Assembly: GCA_045046905.1 (NCBI GenBank)
Contig: JASFYU010000088.1
Location: forward strand, 1-23,389
Length of the DNA stretch: 23,389 nt
From: JASFYU01 sp045046905
Lineage (GTDB): Bacteria > Bacteroidota > Bacteroidia > Flavobacteriales > Flavobacteriaceae
Reading direction: 5' to 3'
Positions 1 through 7,010 of this stretch are shown here, one piece after another. How positions within the stretch are numbered: position 1 is the stretch's first letter; each line of letters opens with the position of its first letter. The notes under the pieces were generated by a model. It did not search any database. It saw only the letters and a program-made list of their open reading frames with translations, and had not been told where the DNA came from. Both the position numbers and the translations under genes were made by a program.

Positions 1-250
1 ATAAGAAAAAGTAAAAACAAAATATAAAAATTCGGATCTGTGTTAATCCGAAAATGTAGTGGCTCTTTACTCACTACGTTTCATAGAAACCGTTGCCCTG
101 AGCGAAGTCGAAGGCTACGAACTAATCTATTTAGTTAATACTTGAGGACTAACAGATTGCCTGCCTTCGTAATGGTGCACTCTTCGTCTCTCTCAAAAAT
201 GGTAAAACTGACTCTTTTTAGACCGCCTCTTTTGATTTTTCAATGGTGTT
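1..250. other. Gene-free left edge with a flavobacterial REP-like repeat
   Basis: I see no convincing gene in the first 250 bases. The short reading frame that crosses the end of this stretch has no recognisable domain and overlaps the 3' end of the DUF2911/TPR gene, so I treat it as chance. At 96-114 there is CCCTGAGCGAAGTCGAAGG, a short sequence I recognise as a common dispersed intergenic repeat in flavobacterial genomes. A weak 6-bp hairpin (GTAGTG/CACTAC) lies near 55-78. It has no T-run, so I do not call it a terminator. Confidence 0.5.
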
Positions 251-817
251 TTAAACATCGACACCCAACGCTTTCAAGAGTTTCTTTGAATTGGCCTTTA
301 CGTTGGCCGGTGGATTTAATGACAGTGATTTTTTCAAGTTCTTGATTGCATTTTTAGTATCTCCTATAGTTTTATAGGCCTCGCCCAAACTGTCATACAC
401 ATTGGCATTTTTAGGATTGTTCTTAACATTTCGTTTAAAATATTCCAAAGCTTTCTGATGTTCTCCAAAACCCAATAACTGATATCCTAAGGTATTAAGT
501 TGATTTGTATTTGCTATATCGGCCATCTCATCGGTCATAACTATAGCCTCACTATTTTTACCCAATTTTCGAAGAATTTGAGATTTAATCGACATATTGT
601 CAAACGTTTTTTGGCTGTAAAACTGTCCGGCTATAGCATTGTCAATCCACTTCATAGCCTCGTTCAAATTGCCTCCGTTATTCATTGAATAGATGGCTGC
701 CTGCTCCCATGTTCGGCGATTGAACCCGGGAGAATCTTGCATTTTCTTTCGAATGTCCTCTAATACAATCGTAGTGATATCCACTTCTATTTTAATGGAA
801 TTCGCTTCTTTTCCCAT
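251..817 (-). CDS. TPR-containing C-terminal fragment of the DUF2911 protein
   Basis: This is the downstream piece of the split gene. From about residue 10 it reads as alpha-helical repeats. A clear TPR motif lies near residues 115-170 (GEHQKALEYFKRNVKNNPKN, then VYDSLGEAYKTIGD). The first nine residues are an out-of-frame reading of the upstream domain. The fragment has no signal peptide, so if it were translated from its ATG alone it would stay in the cytoplasm. I consider it the C-terminal half of the neighbouring DUF2911 protein and not an independent gene. Confidence 0.55.
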   Translation of the reverse strand: MGKEANSIKIEVDITTIVLEDIRKKMQDSPGFNRRTWEQAAIYSMNNGGNLNEAMKWIDNAIAGQFYSQKTFDNMSIKSQILRKLGKNSEAIVMTDEMADIANTNQLNTLGYQLLGFGEHQKALEYFKRNVKNNPKNANVYDSLGEAYKTIGDTKNAIKNLKKSLSLNPPANVKANSKKLLKALGVDV

Positions 818-1350
818 GCTAAGGCTAGAGTAGCCGATGTGGCATCCACAGCGATGAAATTAAAGGTTAGTAACTCGGTATGTGTAACTTCCTCGGTGTC
901 TACATCGACCTGAAGAATAGTATCCGAAGGGTCATAAAAATAACTTCCCCAGGCGTTGTTATTCTTTGAAAATATCACCGTGGCCTTATTATCCTCATGA
1001 ATGATCATGTGAAGACCATATTTTCCGGCTGCCAAATCATGGCCTTCTATTTTCACATCGTCAGTGAATTTAATCACCGTATTCTCATTGGCCCCTGCTC
1101 TCCACGGAGATTCTTTGGCCGTTCCAAATCCTAGATTGTTCATGCCATAGGGTACTAACTCTCCCCATACCTCTCTATTGTTTACACGGGGCCTAGAATA
1201 GATGATGATTGCATCGGTAATACCAATGCGCTGTGATACTTTTGCTATTTGACTTCCCCTAGGTAGGTCTAATTGGGCAATAGCATTTGTGGTAAGAAAT
1301 AAAATCCCTAACATGGTCAAAATCAAGCCTTTTTTGTGCAGATATTTCAT
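787..1350 (-). CDS. DUF2911 domain protein, N-terminal fragment
   Basis: This is the 187-residue upstream piece of the split gene. Residues 1 to about 25 are a Sec signal peptide (MKYLHKKG, then a hydrophobic run ending in AIAQ). Residues about 28-180 form the DUF2911 domain, with the recognisable IIIYSRPRVNNREVWG and WRAGANENT stretches. The start at 1350 is supported by AAGGAAAT just upstream. As sequenced, the product would be an exported, complete DUF2911 domain without its TPR tail. The biochemical role of DUF2911 is not known. The gene runs divergently from leuC, with 273 bp between them. Confidence 0.7.
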   Translation of the reverse strand: MKYLHKKGLILTMLGILFLTTNAIAQLDLPRGSQIAKVSQRIGITDAIIIYSRPRVNNREVWGELVPYGMNNLGFGTAKESPWRAGANENTVIKFTDDVKIEGHDLAAGKYGLHMIIHEDNKATVIFSKNNNAWGSYFYDPSDTILQVDVDTEEVTHTELLTFNFIAVDATSATLALAWEKKRIPLK

Positions 1351-1593
1351 GATTTCCTTTTTTTGATTACTATTAAAGTTGTGCCTTTACAAGGTATTTA
1401 TACTACTGACCTAAATAGGTTATGCTTATGTTAAAGTCATTGTGCAAAATGTTAAAATGAATGTTGAAAGAATACTATTTTATAAACCTGAACCTTAAGT
1501 TCTTAGCGTAATATGGTGAATGCTAAGGCGAAATAAAGTTGTTGAACATCGTAATTTTACATGGCAATAACTTAATAAAACAACTACTTTCAT

Positions 1594-1601
1594 TAATTTT
1601 G
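1594..1601 (+). promoter_or_regulatory. Candidate -7 promoter element for the leu operon
   Basis: TAATTTTG matches the Bacteroidota -7 consensus TAnnTTTG exactly and lies 22 bases before the leuC ATG. I do not see a convincing TTTG -33 box at the usual spacing of about 19 bases, and the implied leader would be very short. This is a plausible but unproven promoter. Confidence 0.35.
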
Positions 1602-1623
1602 TTAGCTTAGAATTAGATAATTT

Positions 1624-3030
1624 ATGAGTTTAAAAAAGACGTTGTTTGATAAAGTTTGGGATTCACATGTAGTTCGACAAGTGGAAAATGGGCCAGATGT
1701 GGTTTTTATTGATCGCCATTTGGTACATGAAGTGACGAGTCCCGTTGCTTTTTTAGGGTTAAAAAATAGAAATACCAAGGTGCTTTATCCCGAACGTACC
1801 TTTGCCACGGCGGACCATAATACACCCACTATAAACCAACATCTGCCCGTTGAAGACCCCTTGTCGTTAAATCAGCTGAATGCGCTTGAAAGAAATGCCA
1901 AGGAACATGGGATTAGTCACTGGGGACTTGGACATGAAAAAAACGGGATTGTACACGTAGTAGGTCCAGAGTATGGCATCACACAACCCGGTGCTACTAT
2001 TGTATGTGGCGATTCGCATACATCAACCCATGGTGCCTTTGGAGCCGTTGCCTTTGGCATTGGCACTTCGGAGGTAGAAATGGTCTTGTCTACGCAGTGC
2101 ATTATGCAGCCTAAGCCGAAAAAAATGCGAATCAATGTTAACGGGGAACTAAACTTTGGCGTTACTCCCAAGGATGTTGCCCTGTATATTATCTCTAAAT
2201 TGACTACTTCAGGGGCCACCGGATATTTTGTAGAATATGCAGGTGATGTATTTAAAACAATGAGCATGGAAGGTCGTATGACCGTTTGCAACCTGAGTAT
2301 CGAAATGGGTGCCAGGGGTGGAATGATTGCTCCTGATGAGAAAACATTTGAATATGTAAAAGGGCGTGAATTTACACCAAGTGGTGATAATTGGGATAAG
2401 GCCATGACCTATTGGAGTACCTTAAAAACTGATGATGGTGCTTTTTTTGATAAGGAATTAGATTTTAGTGCCTCTGATATTGAACCCATGATTACATATG
2501 GCACCAATCCTGGAATGGGATTGGGTATTTCTAAATGTATTCCCATGGCGAATGAGATTGAAGGTGGCGAGGCTACCTATAAAAAATCGCTCAAATACAT
2601 GGCTTTCAATGAAGGGGAAGACATGATTGGAAAACCCATTGACTTTGTCTTTATCGGTAGTTGCACCAATGGCCGTATTGAGGATTTTAGAGCTTTTGCT
2701 TCTATTGTCGAAGGAAGGCATAAGGCCCCTAATGTTACGGCCTGGCTGGTTCCTGGGTCACACAAGGTAGAAGCGGCAATAGCAGAAGAAGGTCTATTGG
2801 CTATTTTCGAGAAAGCCGGTTTTGAACTTCGCGAACCAGGGTGCTCTGCTTGTTTAGCTATGAATGACGATAAGGTTCCTGCCGGAAAATATGCGGTAAG
2901 TACATCGAACAGGAATTTTGAAGGAAGACAAGGACCTGGGTCACGAACATTGTTGGCCAGCCCGTTAGTGGCAGCCGCTGCCGCCGTTACCGGAAAAGTA
3001 ACAGATCCTCGTGAGCTATTAAAAAGATAG
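1624..3030 (+). CDS. leuC: 3-isopropylmalate dehydratase large subunit
   Basis: LeuC is the large subunit of isopropylmalate isomerase. With LeuD it interconverts 2- and 3-isopropylmalate in leucine synthesis in the cytoplasm. The 468-residue length is normal for the family. The aconitase-fold signatures are present: CGDSHTSTHGAFGA near residues 130-143, GSCTNGR with Cys347, and PGCSACLAMN with Cys407 and Cys410. These three cysteines are the expected ligands of the [4Fe-4S] cluster. It is the first gene of a leuC-leuD-leuA-leuB order, with 148 bp before the leuD ATG. No truncation is seen. Confidence 0.97.
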   Translation: MSLKKTLFDKVWDSHVVRQVENGPDVVFIDRHLVHEVTSPVAFLGLKNRNTKVLYPERTFATADHNTPTINQHLPVEDPLSLNQLNALERNAKEHGISHWGLGHEKNGIVHVVGPEYGITQPGATIVCGDSHTSTHGAFGAVAFGIGTSEVEMVLSTQCIMQPKPKKMRINVNGELNFGVTPKDVALYIISKLTTSGATGYFVEYAGDVFKTMSMEGRMTVCNLSIEMGARGGMIAPDEKTFEYVKGREFTPSGDNWDKAMTYWSTLKTDDGAFFDKELDFSASDIEPMITYGTNPGMGLGISKCIPMANEIEGGEATYKKSLKYMAFNEGEDMIGKPIDFVFIGSCTNGRIEDFRAFASIVEGRHKAPNVTAWLVPGSHKVEAAIAEEGLLAIFEKAGFELREPGCSACLAMNDDKVPAGKYAVSTSNRNFEGRQGPGSRTLLASPLVAAAAAVTGKVTDPRELLKR

Positions 3031-3178
3031 AGCCGAAATGGGCTATACGCTATTCGCATTTAGCTATTCGTAAATATGAGAATGAGAAACTTAAAGACGT
3101 TTAAATAAATTGATTAGCATTATAAGCGTTACTGGCAAATAGCCAAAAAGCGACTTGCTATCAGTCAAAAACATAAAA
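3031..3178 (+). repeat. leuC-leuD spacer with short degenerate GCTATTCG repeats
   Basis: GCTATTCG occurs twice, at about 3050-3057 and 3063-3070, with a period of 13 bases. Related AGCC/GCTAT words occur in both orientations through the rest of the spacer. This resembles the low-complexity intergenic fill seen between operon genes in flavobacteria. No gene or terminator is seen. Confidence 0.35.
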
Positions 3179-3775
3179 ATGGCATACGATAAATTCGATA
3201 TATTAACTAGTAGTGCCGTTCCTCTTTCTATAGAGAATGTGGATACGGATCAAATAATACCCGCGCGATTTCTGAAAGCAACAGAACGTGTGGGCTTCGG
3301 AGATAATCTGTTTAGAGATTGGAGGTATAACAATGATGCTTCACCAAAGTCTGACTTTGTTCTAAATAACAGTCTATACGGTGGTAAGATATTGGTCGGA
3401 GGTAAGAATTTTGGTTCTGGTTCCTCTAGAGAACATGCAGCTTGGGCCATCTATGATTATGGTTTTAGATGTGTAGTATCTAGTTTTTTTGCTGATATTT
3501 TTAGGGGAAACTGCCTTAATATCGGCGTACTTCCAGTACAGGTAAGTGCCGAATTTTCAGATAAGATATTCGCAGCAATTGCTGAGAATCCAAAGACTGA
3601 ATTAGAAGTAAACTTAAACACTCAGACCATTACCTTGATAGCCAGTGGTGAACAAGAATTTTTTGAAATCAACGAATACAAAAAGAACAACCTTCTCAAT
3701 GGCTTTGATGATATTGATTATTTATTGAACATTAAAAAGGAAATAAAAGAATTCGCTCAGAATACACCCCTTTAA
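3179..3775 (+). CDS. leuD: 3-isopropylmalate dehydratase small subunit
   Basis: LeuD is the swivelling small subunit that completes the active site of LeuC. The signatures NVDTDQIIPARFL (near residue 20) and GKNFGSGSSREHAAWA (near residues 80-95), followed by an FADIFRGNCLNIG stretch, are diagnostic. I choose the ATG at 3179, which gives 198 residues beginning MAYDKFDILT. A longer frame is open from a TTG at 3155, but its extra eight residues do not look like the family's N-terminus. The gene is followed by leuA after about 98 bp. Confidence 0.95.
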   Translation: MAYDKFDILTSSAVPLSIENVDTDQIIPARFLKATERVGFGDNLFRDWRYNNDASPKSDFVLNNSLYGGKILVGGKNFGSGSSREHAAWAIYDYGFRCVVSSFFADIFRGNCLNIGVLPVQVSAEFSDKIFAAIAENPKTELEVNLNTQTITLIASGEQEFFEINEYKKNNLLNGFDDIDYLLNIKKEIKEFAQNTPL

Positions 3776-3873
3776 TTATATCAATAGAATTTCAATTTAA
3801 CTACTTTACATAATATATTTAAAGGAATTTATGCTTGATTTAAAATATACGTAGGTAGTAGTACCTTTTGAAA

Positions 3874-5388
3874 ATGAAAAAAAGAATCGAAATAATGGAC
3901 ACCACCCTAAGGGATGGTGAACAGACCTCAGGAGTATCATTTTCGGTGTCTGAGAAATTAACTTTGGCAAAATTGCTTCTTGATGAACTCAAGGTAGATC
4001 GTATCGAAGTAGCTTCTGCAAGAGTGTCAGAGGGTGAATTGCAGGCCGTTCAACAAATCACCCAATGGGCAGCTGAAAACAATCATCTTGAGAATGTCGA
4101 AATTCTTACTTTTACCGATGGCGGCGTTTCATTGAAATGGATGGAGAAAGCTGGTGCTAAAGTCCAGAATCTTTTGACCAAGGGGTCTTTGAATCATTTG
4201 ACCCACCAACTTAAAAAAACACCAGAGCAGCATTTTTCAGAAATTGCCGACATTTTTTCAGCAGCTGAAAAAAACGGTATTATCAATAATATTTATCTGG
4301 AAGATTGGAGCAACGGTATGCGGAACTCTAAGGAATACGTTTTTCAATTCATAGATTTTCTTTCGACCCAGCCTGTTAGGCGAATTTTATTGCCTGATAC
4401 TTTAGGTGTCTTGACCCATACCGAAACTTTTGACTTTGTTTCTCAGATTGTCAAGAGGTATCCTGAGCTTCATTTCGATTTTCATGGGCATAATGATTAT
4501 GATTTAGGGGTTTCCAATGTTATGGAGGCCGTAAAGGCCGGTTGTCATGGGCTACACCTTACCGTTAACGGAATGGGTGAACGTGCTGGTAATGCACCTA
4601 TGGCTAGTGTAGTTGCGGTCATCAACGATTTTCTGCCTAATGTAGAAATAGGAATCAACGAATCATCTCTCTATAAGGTAAGTAAATTGGTATCGGCCTT
4701 TACCGGATTCAGAATTCCGGCGAACAAACCCATCGTTGGTGACAATGTATTTACCCAAACTGCAGGAATACATGCAGATGGGGATAATAAAATGAACCTC
4801 TATTTTAATAATCTACTGCCCGAACGGTTTGGTAGAAAGCGAAAATATGCCCTTGGTAAATTGTCGGGGAAAGCAAATATTCAAAAGAATTTACAAGAGC
4901 TCGGCTTAACTTTGAATAATGAGGAACTAAAAAAAGTCACTACACGGATTATTGAACTGGGCGATAAAAAAGAACGGGTCACTAAAGAAGATCTACCCTA
5001 TATTATTTCAGATGTGCTTGATAGTGGAACCTATCAACAAAAAGTTTTCGTAAAATCGTATGTACTTACACATTCAAAAGGTCTTAAGCCATCGACCACC
5101 TTATGCTTGGAGATCGATGGAAAAACCTATGAAGAACATGCTCAGGGCGACGGGCAATATGATGCTTTTGTCAACGCATTGCGCAAAATATATCAATCCA
5201 AAAAAATGGAATTACCAAAATTGGTCGATTATGCGGTACGCATTCCCCCTGGCAGTAATTCTGATGCGCTCTGCGAGACCATAATCACCTGGGAAAACGG
5301 AGGTAAAGAGTTCACATCACGTGGATTAGACTCCGATCAGACCGTATCGGCCATAAAAGCTACCGAAAAAATGTTGAATATTATATAA
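3874..5388 (+). CDS. leuA: 2-isopropylmalate synthase-family enzyme (long form with regulatory domain)
   Basis: This is a DRE-TIM metallolyase of the isopropylmalate/citramalate synthase family, which condenses acetyl-CoA with a 2-oxoacid. The TIM barrel begins with DTTLRDGEQT (residues 9-18). The metal-binding motif HGHND has His204 and His206. The flexible-domain motif VNGMGERAGNAP and GIHADGDNK follow. The last ~110 residues form a LeuA-dimer allosteric domain ending in RIPPGSNSDALCETI and LDSDQTVSAIKATE. I choose the ATG at 3874 (504 residues); a TTG two codons upstream is also open. The operon position argues for isopropylmalate synthase. However, this clade is usually annotated only by its regulatory domain, and a citramalate synthase activity cannot be excluded from sequence. 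Confidence 0.85.
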   Translation: MKKRIEIMDTTLRDGEQTSGVSFSVSEKLTLAKLLLDELKVDRIEVASARVSEGELQAVQQITQWAAENNHLENVEILTFTDGGVSLKWMEKAGAKVQNLLTKGSLNHLTHQLKKTPEQHFSEIADIFSAAEKNGIINNIYLEDWSNGMRNSKEYVFQFIDFLSTQPVRRILLPDTLGVLTHTETFDFVSQIVKRYPELHFDFHGHNDYDLGVSNVMEAVKAGCHGLHLTVNGMGERAGNAPMASVVAVINDFLPNVEIGINESSLYKVSKLVSAFTGFRIPANKPIVGDNVFTQTAGIHADGDNKMNLYFNNLLPERFGRKRKYALGKLSGKANIQKNLQELGLTLNNEELKKVTTRIIELGDKKERVTKEDLPYIISDVLDSGTYQQKVFVKSYVLTHSKGLKPSTTLCLEIDGKTYEEHAQGDGQYDAFVNALRKIYQSKKMELPKLVDYAVRIPPGSNSDALCETIITWENGGKEFTSRGLDSDQTVSAIKATEKMLNII

Positions 5389-5515
5389 AAATGTGATAGG
5401 AGAGGTGAGGTTTGTAAGAAAGCTTACTTTGTATAGCACCTTCTTGTTAAAGCAGTAATCACTCAAATTTTATCATACGAAATACACAATACTAAATTCC
5501 TAATAATCAATACGA

Positions 5516-6571
5516 ATGAAATTAAACATAGCCCTATTAGCCGGAGACGGAATTGGCCCAGAAGTTATCGATCAAGCGGTAAAAGTGTCGAATGCAATAG
5601 CCAAAAGATTCAATCACGAAATTAAATGGATACCTGCATTGACAGGTGCCGTTGCCATTGATGCTGTAGGAGAACCCTATCCTGATGAAACTCATGAAAT
5701 TTGTGTCAATGCTGACGCCGTATTGTTCGGAGCCATTGGTCATCCCCGCTATGACAATGACCCGAGTGCCAAGGTGCGTCCTGAACAAGGCTTACTGAAA
5801 ATGCGACAAAAATTAGGACTTTTTGCCAATATTCGTCCAACATTTACTTTTCCGTCATTAATTGATAAATCTCCTTTAAAAAGAGAACGTATCGAAGGTA
5901 CCGATCTGATAATACTCCGTGAACTTACTGGAGGTCTTTACTTTGGTGAACGCGGCAGAAGAGATAATGGTAATACCGCTTTTGATACCATGATCTATAC
6001 CCGTGCCGAAATTCAACGTTTGGCCAAAAAAGGTTTTGAAATGGCCATGGATCGCTCTAAACGGTTATGCTGTGTTGACAAGGCCAATGTATTGGAATCT
6101 TCTCGATTATGGCGAGAAACCGTACAAGCAATGGAAAAAGATTATCCAGAGGTAGAAGTCAGTTATGAATTTGTAGATGCGGTTGCTATGCGCTTGGTTC
6201 AATGGCCCAGCTCATATGATGTCATTATTACCGAAAATCTTTTTGGTGATATTTTGACCGATGAGGCTTCGGTTATTTCAGGATCCATGGGCTTGATGCC
6301 TTCTGCATCTGTAGGCGAAACAACACGATTGTATGAGCCCATTCACGGTTCTTATCCGCAGGCTGCAGGAAAAGACATTGCAAACCCCTTGGCGACTGTA
6401 TTATCTGTCGCCATGTTATTCGAAGATTTTGACCTAAAAGTTGAGGCTGAAGCTATTCGGATCGTGGTCAATAAATCATTGGCCGAGGGTATTGTAACCG
6501 AGGATTTGGCAGAGAAAGGAAAGGCGTATAAGACCAGTGAAGTTGGTGATTGGTTGGCTGAAAACGTATAG
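5516..6571 (+). CDS. leuB: 3-isopropylmalate dehydrogenase
   Basis: LeuB oxidatively decarboxylates 3-isopropylmalate with NAD+ to give 2-oxoisocaproate, the last precursor of leucine. The 351-residue protein begins with ALLAGDGIGPEV, a signature of the isocitrate/isopropylmalate dehydrogenase fold. It contains LRELTGGLYFGERG near residue 140, ENLFGDILTDEAS near residue 240, and the NAD-binding-side stretch HGSYPQAAGKDIANPLATV near residues 280-300. It is the last gene of the leu operon, 127 bp after leuA, and a strong hairpin terminator follows. Confidence 0.97.
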   Translation: MKLNIALLAGDGIGPEVIDQAVKVSNAIAKRFNHEIKWIPALTGAVAIDAVGEPYPDETHEICVNADAVLFGAIGHPRYDNDPSAKVRPEQGLLKMRQKLGLFANIRPTFTFPSLIDKSPLKRERIEGTDLIILRELTGGLYFGERGRRDNGNTAFDTMIYTRAEIQRLAKKGFEMAMDRSKRLCCVDKANVLESSRLWRETVQAMEKDYPEVEVSYEFVDAVAMRLVQWPSSYDVIITENLFGDILTDEASVISGSMGLMPSASVGETTRLYEPIHGSYPQAAGKDIANPLATVLSVAMLFEDFDLKVEAEAIRIVVNKSLAEGIVTEDLAEKGKAYKTSEVGDWLAENV

Positions 6572-6591
6572 AAATACACTTTAAATTTGTT

Positions 6592-6626
6592 AAAAAGCCC
6601 TGAAAATTATTTTTTCAGGGCTTTTT
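6592..6626 (+). terminator. Intrinsic terminator of the leu operon
   Basis: This is a perfect 15-bp inverted repeat. AAAAAGCCCTGAAAA (6592-6606) pairs with TTTTCAGGGCTTTTT (6612-6626) around a five-base loop. The right arm itself supplies the T-run and the left arm an A-run, so it could also work in the opposite direction. It starts 20 bp after the leuB stop. Confidence 0.9.
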
Positions 6627-6635
6627 ATTGTCAAG

Positions 6636-6891
6636 CTGAGTTTGACTTAATCTTTGTTTACCGTTTAGATGAATTTTATTTAATTCGAAGCTAAATTTTT
6701 GAAGGACTAAGAGGTTAATTTGATGAAATTTGGCGAGAAGTGGAAATAATTATTAAATCCGAAGAAAATGCAAATAAAAGGCAATCGTATCATGTGAACT
6801 TTTTGAAATATGAAGATATTCCTTCAAATTTTCCATTTCAAATCGTATCCTTTATTTGCATTCTGTAGATTAAATCTTAGGTCGAACTCAG
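6636..6891. repeat. Repeat element with inverted ends (copy A)
   Basis: This element of about 256 bp begins CTGAGTTTGACTTA and ends with the near inverse (TAGGTCGAACTCAG), so it has imperfect 14-base inverted ends. Inside it is a second inverted pair, ATGCAAATAAAAGG near 6769 and CCTTTATTTGCAT near 6849-6861. Its first ~155 bp are clearly homologous to a stretch at 20085-20238 in opposite orientation. The shared blocks include GGCGAGAAGTGGAAA and AATTTGATGAAATT. It has no intact gene. It could be a MITE-like element or the remnant of an insertion sequence. No target-site duplication is evident. Confidence 0.65.
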
Positions 6892-6975
6892 GTTGTCAGT
6901 ACTTTTCTTCCTGCAAACGGGTATACATTAGACCCGCGTTGATAAGAACTGTTTAAATTCACCATCGCCCTGAAA

Positions 6976-7004
6976 ATAAAAAAATCCCCGATTGCTCGGG
7001 GATT
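6976..7004 (-). terminator. Intrinsic terminator of the ilv cluster
   Basis: Read on the minus strand, AATCCCCGA (7004-6996) pairs with TCGGGGATT (6991-6983) around a four-base loop and runs straight into a T-rich tract. It starts only a few bases after the ilvC stop codon. Together with the leuB terminator it closes the convergent leu and ilv transcripts. Confidence 0.9.
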
Positions 7005-7010
7005 AAGTTA

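Larger units (their letters stand above)
251..1350 (-). pseudogene. DUF2911 domain protein with C-terminal TPR repeats, frameshifted
   Basis: This is a secreted flavobacterial DUF2911 protein followed by a helical TPR region, broken by a one-base frameshift. The 5' frame (1350 down to 787) ends ..WEKKRIPLK-stop. The other frame continues with IEVDITTIVLED, which is the expected next stretch of this family. The join falls in a T4 run at 790-793 on the plus strand (A4 in the mRNA). One extra base there would restore a single protein of about 366 residues. The ATG at 817 that opens the second frame lies inside codons of the first frame, so it is probably not a true start. A real deletion, a homopolymer sequencing error, or slippage at AAA before TAG could each explain it. 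Its function is unknown. Confidence 0.75.

Noticed and set aside
142..345. A 67-codon plus-strand frame at the left edge
   Set aside because: It overlaps the 3' end of the DUF2911/TPR gene on the other strand. It has no recognisable domain, signal peptide or convincing ribosome binding site.
1351..1623. A leader peptide, T-box or riboswitch upstream of leuC
   Set aside because: I found no run of leucine codons in a short frame followed by alternative hairpins, and no conserved T-box or riboswitch core. Only a -7-like element is supported.
3155..3178. Longer leuD start at a TTG
   Set aside because: The eight extra residues do not match the usual LeuD N-terminus, and a good ATG lies at 3179.
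6915..6940. CGGGT/ACCCG hairpin downstream of the repeat element
   Set aside because: It has only five base pairs with a nine-base loop and no T-run, so it is too weak to call a terminator beside the two strong ones nearby.
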